Notes: generated from the sequence alone by a model not told the origin. 64,000 bases of DNA from Corynebacterium tuberculostearicum (GCF_030506365.1 NZ_CP073092.1:2046001-2110000); one strand, 5' to 3'. Numbered from the stretch's first letter, positions 23,816-33,337 are shown. Numbers and translations: made by a program.

Positions 23816-25840
23816 ATGAATTTGAGTGCACGTTTGGGCCGCGCGGCCATTGCCGCTTTCATTTTGGGCTGCACCTCCCTCGGTGCGGGGTCTGCCTTCG
23901 CCGCCGAGACCACCACGGTGGCGCAGGGCACCGATACGGCAGCCCTAACGGAAAAGGTTACCGATGATGCGGGTGTATTAAGCACCCAAGAGAAGGCCGA
24001 GCTCAGGGAGAAGATTGGCCAGCTGCAAAAGGACGAGCACTTGACGCTCTTTGTCTATATCACCGATGAGCTGGGCACGGATCCGGAGAGCTTTGCTGGC
24101 CAGGCGGTCAAGGACAAGGGGCCGAACTCCGCGGTCTATGCGCTATCCATCAATGACCGCAAGATGGGCGTGCAGACCGGCAAGGATTGGCCCAAGGGCC
24201 GACTCGACCAGATGTATGACGCCGCCTATGACAAGCTGGCCAGCGATGAATACGGTGCTTCGGCCGTCGCGCTTGCCGACGCCGCCCTGGGCAACTCCTC
24301 CAGCAACTCCGCCTCCGATTCCTCTGGCCTAGCGTGGCTGGGCGGTGGCGCGGCCGCCATCGTCGCCGCCGGTGGCGGAATCATGTACTACTCGCGCCGC
24401 AACACCAAGAAAAATAATGCGCAGACCTTGGAGTCCGCCCGCGAGATTGCCCCGGGCGATACCGATCAGTTGAATCGCCTGCCGCTGGAGACCTTGGACC
24501 AGCTGGCCCAGGAGGAGTTGGTTTCTACCGATGAGTCCATCCGCCGCGGCAAGGAGGAGCTTAATATCGCGCTCTCCGAGTTCGGCCCCGAGCGCGTGCG
24601 CCCCTTTACCAAGGCGATGAACCACTCCGCCTCTACTCTGCAGAAGGCCTTCCACCTGCGCCAGCGCCTAGATGATGCCGTGCCGGAGTCCCCGGCCGAG
24701 CGCCGCCAGATGCTGGTAGAAATCGTCTCCTCCTGCGGCCAGGCCGATGATGCCCTGGATGCGCAGTCCGAGGAGTTTGCCAAGATGCGCGATCTGCTCA
24801 TCCATTCCGATGAGAAGCTGGATGAGCTCACCCAGCGCACCGTGGGCCTGCGCGCCCGCCTGCCGGAGGCCGAATCCACGCTGGCGGGCCTGAAGTCCAA
24901 CTATGACGAGAACGTGCTCTCCTCCATTGCCGATAACCCCGAGCTTGCCGCCGCTTCGCTCGATGAGGCCGAGAAGCTGCTCGACAAGGCACGCGGGGTC
25001 CAGGCCCAGCCGGCCGGCCAGCAGGGCCCGCTGGTGGGACTTATTCGCGATATCGAGCACGCCTGCGAGATGACGGATCGCCTCATTTCCGGCGTGGAAA
25101 ATGCCGAGGAGAATATCGCCACCGCCCGCGGCAACCTCGAGGCGCTTATCGCCGAGGTTGAGGGTGAAATCAACGAGGCCCGCGAGCTCGAGCGCCAAGG
25201 CAAGGCCCAGGGAACCACCGCGGATTGGAACGCGCTCGAGGATCTGCTCGGCCGCGCCGGCACCGCCGTCAACGAGGCCAAGGCCCACGGCCAACAGGAT
25301 CCGCTGGGCCAGCACACCGCGCTGACCTCCATCGATACCGAGCTGGATGAGGCGCTCGACCGCGTGCGCGAGAAGACCTCCACGCACGCGCGCCAACTAG
25401 ACCTCTTCCGCCAGCAGATTTCCGTAGCCGAATCCAATATCCAGGCCGCAGAAGACCTCATTTCCTCCCGCGGTCGCATCATCGGCTCGGGTGCGCGCAC
25501 CGCGCTTGCCGACGCCAAACGTCTCCACGCCCAAGCTCTCCACACCGAGCGCAGCGATATCCGCGCCGCCCTCCAGTCCTCTCGCGAAGCGGCGGCCGCC
25601 GCCCAGGCGGCGCTGCAGCGCGCCAAGGATGACATCGACGAGTACCGTCGCCGCCAGCAGCGCCAGCAGATGGGCAACGCCGCCGGCAATGTCGTGACCG
25701 GTATGGTCCTCGGCCAGATGCTCAGCGGCGGCCGCGGCTTCGGCGGAGGTTTCGGAGGCGGCGGCTTCGGCGGAGGAAGCTTTGGCGGCGGAGACTTCGG
25801 CGGTGGCGGCGGAGGCGGCTTCCGCGGCGGCTCCTTCTAG
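23816..25840 (+). CDS. TPM-domain membrane protein with long coiled coil and Gly-rich tail
   Basis: The 674-residue protein has a signal peptide (1-31, ...GAGSAFA-AE) and an extracellular TPM domain (about 40-150, VTDDAGVLSTQEKAELREKI). One transmembrane helix follows near 175-190, then some 430 residues of acidic alpha helix, probably cytoplasmic coiled coil. It ends in a Gly/Phe tail of GGGFGGG type (about 640-674). TPM proteins are linked to photosystem repair or phosphatase activity, but the function in actinobacteria is unknown. The start at ATG 23816 is preferred over GTG 23807 for signal-peptide length. Confidence 0.85.
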   Translation: MNLSARLGRAAIAAFILGCTSLGAGSAFAAETTTVAQGTDTAALTEKVTDDAGVLSTQEKAELREKIGQLQKDEHLTLFVYITDELGTDPESFAGQAVKDKGPNSAVYALSINDRKMGVQTGKDWPKGRLDQMYDAAYDKLASDEYGASAVALADAALGNSSSNSASDSSGLAWLGGGAAAIVAAGGGIMYYSRRNTKKNNAQTLESAREIAPGDTDQLNRLPLETLDQLAQEELVSTDESIRRGKEELNIALSEFGPERVRPFTKAMNHSASTLQKAFHLRQRLDDAVPESPAERRQMLVEIVSSCGQADDALDAQSEEFAKMRDLLIHSDEKLDELTQRTVGLRARLPEAESTLAGLKSNYDENVLSSIADNPELAAASLDEAEKLLDKARGVQAQPAGQQGPLVGLIRDIEHACEMTDRLISGVENAEENIATARGNLEALIAEVEGEINEARELERQGKAQGTTADWNALEDLLGRAGTAVNEAKAHGQQDPLGQHTALTSIDTELDEALDRVREKTSTHARQLDLFRQQISVAESNIQAAEDLISSRGRIIGSGARTALADAKRLHAQALHTERSDIRAALQSSREAAAAAQAALQRAKDDIDEYRRRQQRQQMGNAAGNVVTGMVLGQMLSGGRGFGGGFGGGGFGGGSFGGGDFGGGGGGGFRGGSF

Positions 25841-25851
25841 CCCGCCTCGCC

Positions 25852-25883
25852 CCGCCCGCTGCACGGCCCAGCAGCGCGGGCGG
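25852..25883. terminator. G+C-rich hairpin between convergent genes
   Basis: CCGCCCGCTGC pairs with GCAGC-GC-GGGCGG across 8 nt with a 2-nt bulge. There is no T tail; it may end transcription from either side. Confidence 0.35.
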
Positions 25884-25928
25884 CCGGGCTCTAGGGCTCT
25901 CGCGGGTGGCCCGGCTCGCGGCGCTGGG

Positions 25929-26369
25929 CTAGGTGCGGAGGGTGCGCGGGGCGGCGTCGAGAAGCGCGCAGGCGTAGCTCAAGAAGATGGCGTCGAGCTC
26001 AGGCAGATCGCCCACGCTCACGCGCAGGCCATCGCCGGCCGGCGCGGTGCTGGCAACCTCGGCGCCCGTGCCGCGAGCCACGATGCGGCGCTCGCGGCGG
26101 AAGGGGTTGCGGCGCTCGAGAAGGTACTCGCGGTCAGCGCAGGTCGCGCGCAGGCGGGTGACGGTAATCCCAGCCTGGGTGACCGAGAAATCCTCGCCCG
26201 CGGCGGTCTGCGCGCGCAGGAAGAACCGCGGGGAGGAAGAATCCAGCGAGGATTCTACTGCGAGGCGCTCGCCGGCGGCGGTGGTGAGCACGCCGTCGCG
26301 CACGGAGGCGAGCTCGTGCCCCTCGGCGTTGGTGAGCGCGCCCGCGCGCCAGGTCCACTGCGCAGTCAT
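25929..26369 (-). CDS. Unknown conserved protein beside glyS
   Basis: I do not recognise the 146-residue protein. It is rich in beta strands with short charged turns (for example FFLRAQTAAGEDFSVTQAGI), has no signal peptide or membrane segment, and ends LDAIFLSYACALLDA, a probable C-terminal helix. It overlaps the preceding membrane-protein gene by one base, so the two and glyS form an operon. The paired neighbour begins in a similar way and they may be related in fold. Confidence 0.7.
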   Translation of the reverse strand: MTAQWTWRAGALTNAEGHELASVRDGVLTTAAGERLAVESSLDSSSPRFFLRAQTAAGEDFSVTQAGITVTRLRATCADREYLLERRNPFRRERRIVARGTGAEVASTAPAGDGLRVSVGDLPELDAIFLSYACALLDAAPRTLRT

Positions 26370-26878
26370 TAGAGGATGAATAGTGCGACGAGGGCGACGA
26401 TGGACGCTAGGACCAAGGTGATGATCCAGGCCCAGGCTTTGCCCTGGGTGGTGGCATCCAAGATGACGCGGGTAAACCAGCTCAAGCCGGCAATCTCGGC
26501 GGTGGTCAGGCCCTCGGCATCGTGCTCGAATTCGAGGATGGACTTGCGCACGCCGGAATTGCGGGCGGTAAACTGCCCTACCTTTTCATCATCGACGTCA
26601 TCGATGATCCAGTCGCCGCTGTTTTCGTTGATGAAGGTGAAGGTGCGGCCGTTGAGCGATGCCTCCAGGCGCTTGTCGCGGCCGAGGCGGCCGGCTAGGC
26701 GGTAAATGGAGCCGTCGGCAAGCGTGGCAGAAGCGCCAAGGTCACTGACCTCGGTGCGCCAGAAGTGGCCGTCCACCTCCGCGGAATGCTCCGAGAATAC
26801 GCCCAGTTGCTCCGGGCCTTCCTCGGCCAAGAGCACGGGCTTTGCGCGGTCGGAGCGATCCCAGCTGGTGTAATGCAT
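26369..26878 (-). CDS. Unknown protein with C-terminal membrane anchor
   Basis: The 169-residue product (start ATG 26878, 2 bp after glyS stops) is strand-rich for about 140 residues and ends in one hydrophobic helix WIITLVLASIVALVALFIL. It is thus a tail-anchored protein with its main domain in the cytoplasm. The family is unknown to me. It is cotranscribed with glyS and with the following gene, a neighbourhood that seems to be limited to corynebacteria. Confidence 0.7.
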   Translation of the reverse strand: MHYTSWDRSDRAKPVLLAEEGPEQLGVFSEHSAEVDGHFWRTEVSDLGASATLADGSIYRLAGRLGRDKRLEASLNGRTFTFINENSGDWIIDDVDDEKVGQFTARNSGVRKSILEFEHDAEGLTTAEIAGLSWFTRVILDATTQGKAWAWIITLVLASIVALVALFIL

Positions 26879-26880
26879 TA

Positions 26881-28260
26881 CTAGCACCCAATCAGGCGAG
26901 CGGCGAGGTAAGCCTCGAGGTCATCGAGCTTCACGCGCTCCTGCTCCATGGTGTCGCGCTCGCGCACGGTCACGGCATCGTCCTCGAGGGTGTCGAAGTC
27001 GAAGGTGACGCAGAACGGGGTGCCGATCTCATCCTGACGGCGGTAGCGGCGGCCGATGGCACCGGAGACGTCAAAGTCCACGTTCCAGTGGGCGCGCAGC
27101 TTATCGGCCAGCTTGCGGGCTGGCTCGGAAAGCTCTTCCTTCTTGGATAGCGGCAGGACGGCTACCTTGATCGGTGCTAGGCGGCGGTCCAGGCGGAGGA
27201 CTACGCGCTTATCGGTGCCGCCCTTCGCGTTCGGAGCCTCTTCCTCGTCGTAGGCATCCACTAGGAAGGCCATCATGGAACGGCCCAGGCCGGCGGCCGG
27301 CTCGATAACGTACGGGATCCAGCGCTCCTCGTTGGCCTGGTCGTAGTAGGACAGGTCCTCGCCCGAGCCCTTAGCGTGAACAGACAGGTCATAGTCCGTG
27401 CGGTTGGCCACGCCTTCCAGCTCGCCCCACTTGGAGCCCTTGAAGCCAAAGGCATACTCCACGTCCACGGTGCGCTTGGAGTAGTGGGAGAGCTTTTCCT
27501 TCGGGTGCTCGTACAGGCGCAGGTTTTCTTCCTTGATGCCCAGGTCCACGTACCAGTTGTAGCGGTCATCAATCCAGTACTGGTGCCACTCTTCGTCCTC
27601 GCCCGGCTTGACAAAGAACTCCATTTCCATCTGCTCGAACTCGCGGGTACGGAAGATGAAGTTGCCCGGGGTGATCTCGTTACGGAAGGACTTGCCAATG
27701 TTCGCGATGCCAAACGGCGGCTTCATGCGCGAGGAGGTCATCACGTTCTTGAAGTTGACGAAGATGCCCTGTGCGGTCTCTGGGCGCAGGTAGTGCAGGC
27801 CCTGCTCATCGTCTACCGGGCCCAGGAAGGTCTTAAGCAGGCCGGAGAAGGCCTTCGGCTCGGTCCAGTCGCCCGGCTGGCCGGTTTCTGGGTCATTGAT
27901 GTCTGCCAGGCCGTTTTCTGGCTCGTGGCCGTGCTTTTCCTCGTAGGCCTCAATAAGGTCGTCGGCACGGTAGCGCTTGCCGGTGTGGCGGGATTCCACC
28001 AGCGGGTCAGAAAAGACCTCGACGTGACCGGAGGATACCCAGACCTGACGCGGCTGGATGACGGAGGTATCTACGCCCACGACGTCTGCGCGGGACTGCA
28101 CCATGTGGCGCCACCACTGGCGCTTGATGTTTTCCTTGAGCTCTACACCAAGAGGGCCGTAGTCCCACGCGGAGCGGGAACCGCCGTAAATTTCACCTGC
28201 CTGGTAGACCAAGCCGCGGCGCTTACACAGGTTTACAACGGTATCGATGACGGATGCCAT
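26881..28260 (-). CDS. glyS: Glycyl-tRNA synthetase (homodimeric type)
   Basis: It charges tRNA-Gly. The 459-residue protein starts at ATG 28260 ([20 protein letters not shown]) and contains the alpha2-type motifs [30 protein letters not shown] and [20 protein letters not shown]. The anticodon-binding domain (about 355-459) opens [13 protein letters not shown]. An in-frame upstream start would add 13 non-conserved residues. It heads a leftward operon with two unknown genes. Confidence 0.96.
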   Translation of the reverse strand: MASVIDTVVNLCKRRGLVYQAGEIYGGSRSAWDYGPLGVELKENIKRQWWRHMVQSRADVVGVDTSVIQPRQVWVSSGHVEVFSDPLVESRHTGKRYRADDLIEAYEEKHGHEPENGLADINDPETGQPGDWTEPKAFSGLLKTFLGPVDDEQGLHYLRPETAQGIFVNFKNVMTSSRMKPPFGIANIGKSFRNEITPGNFIFRTREFEQMEMEFFVKPGEDEEWHQYWIDDRYNWYVDLGIKEENLRLYEHPKEKLSHYSKRTVDVEYAFGFKGSKWGELEGVANRTDYDLSVHAKGSGEDLSYYDQANEERWIPYVIEPAAGLGRSMMAFLVDAYDEEEAPNAKGGTDKRVVLRLDRRLAPIKVAVLPLSKKEELSEPARKLADKLRAHWNVDFDVSGAIGRRYRRQDEIGTPFCVTFDFDTLEDDAVTVRERDTMEQERVKLDDLEAYLAARLIGC

Positions 28261-28365
28261 AAGTTTTCGGACTCCTCTGGTAGGGGACAGTCTTGACAAT
28301 CTCGTTCAGTCTAACCCGAAGCGCTTCCCGGCGGTGGGATTGGGGCATGAATTTAATCTGAAATA

Positions 28366-28378
28366 AATACAACGTATT
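28366..28378. promoter_or_regulatory. Candidate operator of the ArsR/Zur operon
   Basis: AATAC-AAC-GTATT is a perfect inverted repeat about 65 bp before the ArsR-type gene; a TAATAT box lies about 15 bp further on. Its place fits autoregulation by the metal-sensing ArsR protein, but it could equally control glyS. Confidence 0.4.
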
Positions 28379-28444
28379 GCAAGTATCGGGTAATATAAGG
28401 GTAACCGACAGGTAATAGGTATTTAATTGAAGGTGACATTCCCT

Positions 28445-28735
28445 ATGACGACCACTTACAAGGCCCCAAATACTTCTGCGGCTGCCGGCGTTATCGCTGC
28501 CCTTGATTCGCCCCTACGCATCGCAATCATCTCCCGCTTGGCCGAGCGCGATCACTTTGTCCATGAGCTGGTCAAGGCCACCGGCAAGTCCCAGCCCCTT
28601 ATCAGCCAGCACCTGCGCGTGCTCAAGCAGGCAGGCATCGTGGACTCCGAGCGCAGCGGCCGCGAGGTAACCTACTCGCTCATTGCGCCGCGGGTTTTGG
28701 ACCTGCTTGCCGACGCCGCCAAGATCGCCTCCTAG
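28445..28735 (+). CDS. ArsR/SmtB-family metal-sensing repressor
   Basis: The 96-residue winged-helix protein (LDSPLRIAIISRLAERDHFV, then SQPLISQHLRVLKQAGIVDS as recognition helix) is followed 70 bp later by zur. This smtB-zur order next to glyS is known from mycobacteria, where the first protein senses Zn. Start ATG 28445 has AAGGTGA about 9 nt upstream; TTG or GTG starts further up are possible. No Cys is seen in the recognition-helix region, so metal would have to bind to the C-terminal helix or elsewhere. Confidence 0.85.
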   Translation: MTTTYKAPNTSAAAGVIAALDSPLRIAIISRLAERDHFVHELVKATGKSQPLISQHLRVLKQAGIVDSERSGREVTYSLIAPRVLDLLADAAKIAS

Positions 28736-28805
28736 CCCCTCCCCTCCTGCATAAAAAGCCGCCTGACTGTGCAGTTATTGAAAAAGCACTGATAATATTG
28801 AGGGC

Positions 28806-29225
28806 ATGGCTTTACACGACAGTATTCCCAAGCTAGGCGCGCGCAATACCAAACAGCGCACCGCAGTGGTTGAGGTACTGCGGGAAATGGAGAAATTCGC
28901 CTCCGCCAAGGAGATCTACCACGAGCTCCAGGAGCGCGAGGAAAAGGTGGGCCTGACCACCGTGTACCGCACCCTGCAGTCCCTGACCGATATCGATGCG
29001 GTGGACGCCCTCCACATGCCCAATGGCGAAACCCTGTACCGCCATTGCGATACCGACGCCCACCACCACCACTTGGTGTGCACCAAGTGCGGCCGCACCG
29101 AGGAAATCGATGGCGGCCCCATTGAAAAGTGGGCTACCTCCGTGGCCAAGGAGTACGGCTTCGAACTCACCGGCCACGATGCCGAGGTCTTTGGCATCTG
29201 CAGCGACTGCGCCGCCTCCGCATAA
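28806..29225 (+). CDS. zur: Fur-family zinc uptake regulator Zur
   Basis: The 139-residue protein has the N-terminal winged helix (ARNTKQRTAVVEVLREMEKF, VGLTTVYRTLQSLTDI) and a dimerisation domain with HHHLVCTKCGRTEEID and FGICSDC, the two CxxC structural zinc pairs plus the His-rich sensory site. It represses zinc-uptake genes when zinc is ample. It is probably cotranscribed with the ArsR-type gene. Confidence 0.92.
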   Translation: MALHDSIPKLGARNTKQRTAVVEVLREMEKFASAKEIYHELQEREEKVGLTTVYRTLQSLTDIDAVDALHMPNGETLYRHCDTDAHHHHLVCTKCGRTEEIDGGPIEKWATSVAKEYGFELTGHDAEVFGICSDCAASA

Positions 29226-29264
29226 TCGCGCTCGCGGCTCCCCTCGAAGTCGCCCCTCCCCTAA

Positions 29265-29303
29265 CCTCAGCCTCCGACTTCCGGAGCCTGAGGTCTTTGT
29301 TTT
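29265..29303 (+). terminator. Terminator of zur
   Basis: CCTCAGCCTCCG and CGGAGCCTGAGG form a 12-bp stem with one mismatch, followed by TCTTTGTTTT. Confidence 0.8.
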
Positions 29304-29336
29304 GCGGCACACACGGGAGCATATTTCACGCCAAGA

Positions 29337-29999
29337 CTATAGTGCTGAGATTGCAATCAACTGCACGGTTAGGTTATTAACAAAGTGCAAAATAAGGCCT
29401 GCACGCAGAGAATTGTGGAAGCGAGTTACTAACGCGCACCCCATCCCCAGGAAAGTCGCATACACAATGACCGGTGGAGCAATATGAGCGGCGCCAAACA
29501 ACAGCGAACTGAGGATCACACTGGCGAACGCTGGAACACTACAATCCAAGTACCCCATGAGCAGGCGGCGAAACACAATTTCTTCTATCAGCGGCGCCAA
29601 AATTAGGTAGCACGCTAAAGAAATAATCACCATTGCGCCGCGACCGTCAGCTGAAGATGTGCTTTCCGAGGGTGAAATACCCAGCAGCGGGCCCACTATT
29701 GCCGCTGCAGCTCCCGCCATAAAAATGGCGAGAGGAACCTGCCATACCAAGTGCCAACCACGCCGACCCAAAGGAAGAAAACCGAGACCAATTCCCCGCC
29801 GCTTTAGGTAGAACACCAATGCAGTCGTCGGCACTACCACCGAAAGAGCAAGCACAACGGGCATGATCGTGCCTAGTCCACCCGTGGTTAAACCAACTTT
29901 CATCACGGCAAAAACTGTCGCCACTAAGAGGACATCCATTGCAACGACGGCCGCGATTCCGATAAGCGCATCTTTCAACCTGATGTTATCCACTGCCAT
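29337..29999 (-). CDS. CPBP-family intramembrane metalloprotease
   Basis: The 220-residue protein has about six hydrophobic segments and the CPBP (CAAX protease/bacteriocin-processing) motifs EEIVFRR, FGAAH and HFVNN, the glutamate and histidine metal ligands within the membrane. Such proteins cut membrane peptides or confer bacteriocin self-protection. Codon use is less G+C-rich than its neighbours, which hints at acquisition. It stands alone between terminators; substrate unknown. Confidence 0.85.
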   Translation of the reverse strand: MAVDNIRLKDALIGIAAVVAMDVLLVATVFAVMKVGLTTGGLGTIMPVVLALSVVVPTTALVFYLKRRGIGLGFLPLGRRGWHLVWQVPLAIFMAGAAAAIVGPLLGISPSESTSSADGRGAMVIISLACYLILAPLIEEIVFRRLLMGYLDCSVPAFASVILSSLLFGAAHIAPPVIVYATFLGMGCALVTRFHNSLRAGLILHFVNNLTVQLIAISAL

Positions 30000-30062
30000 G
30001 CCCCTACCCTAAAAGGCTGCCACTCATCCTTAAGAATGAATTTACTCAAAATGGTAAAGCCT

Positions 30063-30109
30063 CCTTTACAGTAAAGGACCCTTGACATATAGTGTGTGTC
30101 AAGCACACT
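30063..30109. promoter_or_regulatory. Cluster of palindromes around the promoter of the membrane-protein/Xre pair
   Basis: CCTTTAC-A-GTAAAGG (30063-30077) is a perfect 15-bp palindrome. CTTGAC (30081-30086) and GTCAAG (30098-30103) form another, and AGTGTG (30091-30096) with CACACT (30104-30109) a third. The middle repeat contains TTGACA, a good -35 box. The small Xre regulator encoded downstream is the likely binder. Confidence 0.6.
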
Positions 30110-30137
30110 TTACAAACCGTTGCTACAGGAGGTTTCC

Positions 30138-30587
30138 ATGCAGACCACTCGCTTTGGCCGCCCCAAGTTTGGCGGCTCACAAGCCAAGCTCATTACTTTG
30201 TCCGTTGCTGCAGGCGCGGCCCTTGCGGCGGCCGCCGGTGCCATCGTGGCCGCGTTCGTACACGAAGATTCACCATGGCTAGCGTTTGCCGTGTACTCGC
30301 TGTGTCTCCTGCCTGTTGCTATCTCCGCTAGCTGGCTTTTTATGGTGGATCGGTCCACCATCCGCGGGGCGACGCCCGACCCAGAAAATTCGATCGAATT
30401 CCATTGGTATTCGCAGGCTTCCGAAAACACCCTGCACGCCATTCTCATCGCCATAGGTGCATTAGGCATAGCCTCTTCCTTCTGGGAATTCCAGGTTTCC
30501 GGCACCACGCTCACCATCATCTTAGGGACTTTTGTCGCCGGCACCTTTGGCATTAGCTACTTTGCCCACAAGCGGGCAGCGAGCTAA
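30138..30587 (+). CDS. Small four-helix membrane protein paired with an Xre regulator
   Basis: The 149-residue protein (ATG 30138, AGGAGG 6 nt upstream) has four hydrophobic segments, about residues 18-40, 47-65, 93-110 and 118-137. I recognise no enzyme motif. Pairing of a small multi-span membrane protein with a compact Xre regulator 3 bp downstream is common in Gram-positive bacteria, often in stress or peptide response, but the function is unknown. Confidence 0.8.
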   Translation: MQTTRFGRPKFGGSQAKLITLSVAAGAALAAAAGAIVAAFVHEDSPWLAFAVYSLCLLPVAISASWLFMVDRSTIRGATPDPENSIEFHWYSQASENTLHAILIAIGALGIASSFWEFQVSGTTLTIILGTFVAGTFGISYFAHKRAAS

Positions 30588-30590
30588 ACC

Positions 30591-30785
30591 ATGGACAACC
30601 GGCTAAAAGAGATTCGCGAGAGCAAAGGTCTCTCGCAGCAGGGCTTGGCTACGGAGCTTGGCGTCTCACGCCAAACGGTCATCAGTATTGAAAAAGGGCG
30701 CTACGATCCTTCGCTCCCCCTCGCATTCCAGATCGCGCGCCACTTTTCCTGCCACATCGAGGACATATTCATCCCTGAAAAATAG
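30591..30785 (+). CDS. Compact Xre/Cro-type transcriptional regulator
   Basis: The 64-residue protein is a single helix-turn-helix (LKEIRESKGLSQQGLATELG, VSRQTVISIEKG) ending IEDIFIPEK, typical of YozG-like regulators that control their own two-gene operon. It likely binds one of the palindromes at 30063-30109. Confidence 0.92.
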   Translation: MDNRLKEIRESKGLSQQGLATELGVSRQTVISIEKGRYDPSLPLAFQIARHFSCHIEDIFIPEK

Positions 30786-30810
30786 CCGCGCAGTGCTTTG
30801 GCGCTGCGCG

Positions 30811-31566
30811 CTACTTCTTCACGCCACCGAAGCGGCGGTCGCGCCGCGCATACTCCTCGATGGCGGCGAAGAGGTCCTCCGGAGTGAAGTCCGGGAAGAG
30901 TTTGTCTTGGTAAATCATCTCCGCGTAGGCGGACTGCCAGAGTAGGAAGTTTGAGGTGCGCTTCTCACCGGACGGGCGCAGGAAGAGATCCACGTCCGGC
31001 ATGCTCGGGTCATAAAGATGCTGCGCGATGGTTTCTTCCTTGATATCGCGCGGATTGAGCTCGCCTGCGGCCACCTGCTTGGCGATGTCCCTAAAGCCAT
31101 CCACCAGCTCTGCCCTACCGCCGTAATTCACGCACATGGCCAAGGTCATCTTGGTATTGTCCTTGGTCAGCTCCTGGGCGGCCTCGAGCTCCTTAATAAC
31201 TGAGCGCCACAGGCGCGGGCGGCGACCGGCCCACACCACGCGCACGCCGCGCTCATTGAGCCATTCGCGCTGGCGGCGCAACACGTCGCGGTTAAAGCCC
31301 ATAAGGAAGCGGACCTCCTCCGGGCTGCGGCGCCAATTCTCGGTGGAAAAGGCATAGGCCGAAAGGTAGGGAACGCCGGCGGCAAGGCAGGCATCGACGA
31401 CGTCGAGAAGCACGGCTTCTCCGCGCCTATGCCCCTCGGTGCGCTTCATGCCTTTTTCCTGGGCCCAGCGGCCGTTGCCGTCCATGACCAACGCAATGTG
31501 GCGCGGCATGAACTCGTCCGGGATATTCGGCGGGGTCAAAGTGCGGTTCGGGTCTGGCGTAATCAC
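30811..31566 (-). CDS. uppS: Isoprenyl (di)phosphate synthase UppS family
   Basis: A cis-prenyltransferase that makes the polyprenyl phosphate carrier for envelope polymers. In corynebacteria this copy would make decaprenyl diphosphate. The 251-residue protein has MDGNGRW (28-34), the diphosphate-binding Asp29, [13 protein letters not shown] and [17 protein letters not shown]. It is the last gene of a leftward era-recO-uppS run. The imperfect hairpin just past its stop (30784-30812) may end both it and the convergent Xre gene. Confidence 0.94.
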   Translation of the reverse strand: MITPDPNRTLTPPNIPDEFMPRHIALVMDGNGRWAQEKGMKRTEGHRRGEAVLLDVVDACLAAGVPYLSAYAFSTENWRRSPEEVRFLMGFNRDVLRRQREWLNERGVRVVWAGRRPRLWRSVIKELEAAQELTKDNTKMTLAMCVNYGGRAELVDGFRDIAKQVAAGELNPRDIKEETIAQHLYDPSMPDVDLFLRPSGEKRTSNFLLWQSAYAEMIYQDKLFPDFTPEDLFAAIEEYARRDRRFGGVKK

Positions 31567-31576
31567 AGGCTATATT

Positions 31577-32293
31577 CTACTGCTCCATAACCTGCAATGC
31601 GGAAACATTGCGCTCCATGTGCCACTGCAGGTGCGCCCGCGCTAGGCGATGCCCCTCCTGCTTCTGCGCATTCGTCGGATTCGTCGGGTGATTATGCGCT
31701 AAAAGCCACAGGTGATGCAGGGTTTCCGGGTCTACCTCGGCCGCGCCTGGCGGACGGCATTCGTGGCACGCCGCGCCGCCTACCGCCGGGTGAAAGGCGT
31801 GGTGCGGGCCCGGCCGGTTGCACTGGGGGCAGTTAAACAGGCTCGGCGCCCAACCTGCATGCGCCATGGCCTGCAGTAAGAAGGCATCCAGCGCCATGGT
31901 CGGGTCCGCGGTTTGCAGCTGCTCCAAGGTCGCGGTGACGGAGTCGTAGAGGTAGGGGTCTTGGGCGGCGTCGGCAAACGCAAGGCGCTCGGCCGATTCC
32001 AGCACCGCGCACGCGGCCGTGTAGCGCTCATAGTCCTCAATGAGGCGCGCGCCAAAATAGTCGACCGTATCCGCCTGGGAAATGGTAGCCAGATTCTTGC
32101 CCACATACAGCTGGACATCGAGGTTGACGAAGAGCTGCAGGCGCGAACCAAAGCGCGACTTGGCGCGGCGCACGCCTTTGGCCACCGCGCGCACGAGGCC
32201 ATGATCGCGGGTAAGCAGGACTATAACGCGATCAGCCTCACCAAAGTCATAGCTGCGGATGACCACTGCGCGGTCACGATAGTTCTCGCGCAT
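31577..32293 (-). CDS. recO: DNA repair protein RecO
   Basis: It anneals single strands and helps load RecA in gap repair. The 238-residue protein has the N-terminal OB fold (RAVVIRSYDFGEADRVIVLL) and a C-terminal zinc module with two CxxC pairs (NCPQCNRPG, ACHECRPPG). It sits 7 bp after era. Confidence 0.94.
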   Translation of the reverse strand: MRENYRDRAVVIRSYDFGEADRVIVLLTRDHGLVRAVAKGVRRAKSRFGSRLQLFVNLDVQLYVGKNLATISQADTVDYFGARLIEDYERYTAACAVLESAERLAFADAAQDPYLYDSVTATLEQLQTADPTMALDAFLLQAMAHAGWAPSLFNCPQCNRPGPHHAFHPAVGGAACHECRPPGAAEVDPETLHHLWLLAHNHPTNPTNAQKQEGHRLARAHLQWHMERNVSALQVMEQ

Positions 32294-32299
32294 AGTGGT

Positions 32300-33337
32300 T
32301 TAGAACCCGAGCCTGCCCAGCGACTTCGGGTCAGACTGCCAATTCTTCAGCACCTTGATGCGCAGATCCAGGTACACATTGTGGCCGAGCAGCTCGATGA
32401 TCTCCTTGCGGGCATTGCCCACAATGCGACGGAAGCGCAGGCCATCCTTGCCCTCAATAATGCGCTTCTGGCCTGGGCGCTCCAGGTACAAAATGGCGTG
32501 GATATCCAGCACGCCCTCACGGGTGCGCGACGGCAGCATCTCATCAACCTGCACCGCCACCGAGTGCGGCAGCTCCGCCTTCAAGCCAGACAGGGCGGCT
32601 TCACGAATGAGTTCCTCGATGCGCTTTTCCTGGCCCTCATCGGTGATGTGGTCATCCGGGTAGAACTTCGGGCCTTCCGGCAGGTGATCCACGATGACCT
32701 GCACCAGCTCATCCAGTTGCACACCCTCCTTGGAGGAAACCGGGATGACTACCGCATTCGGGTCATCCTGGGAGAGCAGCTCGTGCAGGGCCAGCAGCTG
32801 CGCGCCAACCTGATCTTTGCTGGCCTTATCCAGCTTGGTGACGATGCCGATGATCGGGGTCTTTGGCGCGATGCTGCGCACGTTTTCCAGGATCCAACGG
32901 TCACCCGGGCCAATCTTTTCATCGGCCGGGATGGTCAGGCCGATAACATCCACATCGGCATAGGTATCTTTGACTACCTCGTTGAGGCGCTCGCCCAACA
33001 GGGTGCGCGGGCGGTGCAGGCCCGGCGTATCCACGACGATAACTTGAGCGTCTTCGCGGTGTACCAAACCACGGATAGTGTGGCGGGTGGTCTCCGGCTG
33101 GTCGGCCGTAATCGCAATCTTCTGGCCTACTAGGGCATTGGTCAGTGTGGACTTGCCGGTATTCGGGCGGCCAACGAAGGACACGAAGCCCGAGCGGAAA
33201 CCCTCCGGGGTATCGGTGTACTGCGAATAATCAAGCGGGGCTGCCGCATTCTCGGCGCCTTCCGGCACGGCATCATCGGGGTCTTCCGGAAGACCCTCGA
33301 ATGCCGCATCAAACTGTGCATCAAAATCAGAACTCAT
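32300..33337 (-). CDS. era: Ribosome-assembly GTPase Era
   Basis: Era binds 16S rRNA near its 3' end through a KH domain. The 345-residue protein begins with an acidic tail of about 45 residues, then the G domain: GRPNTGKST, DTPGLHRPRTLL, TKLDKA, with the KH domain after about 245. The start at ATG 33337 is chosen; a TTG lies three codons up. No clear Shine-Dalgarno sequence is seen. Confidence 0.95.
   Translation of the reverse strand: MSSDFDAQFDAAFEGLPEDPDDAVPEGAENAAAPLDYSQYTDTPEGFRSGFVSFVGRPNTGKSTLTNALVGQKIAITADQPETTRHTIRGLVHREDAQVIVVDTPGLHRPRTLLGERLNEVVKDTYADVDVIGLTIPADEKIGPGDRWILENVRSIAPKTPIIGIVTKLDKASKDQVGAQLLALHELLSQDDPNAVVIPVSSKEGVQLDELVQVIVDHLPEGPKFYPDDHITDEGQEKRIEELIREAALSGLKAELPHSVAVQVDEMLPSRTREGVLDIHAILYLERPGQKRIIEGKDGLRFRRIVGNARKEIIELLGHNVYLDLRIKVLKNWQSDPKSLGRLGF

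Noticed and set aside
31913..33133. A 406-codon plus-strand frame over recO and era
   Set aside because: It overlaps two certain core genes on the other strand and shows no family features.
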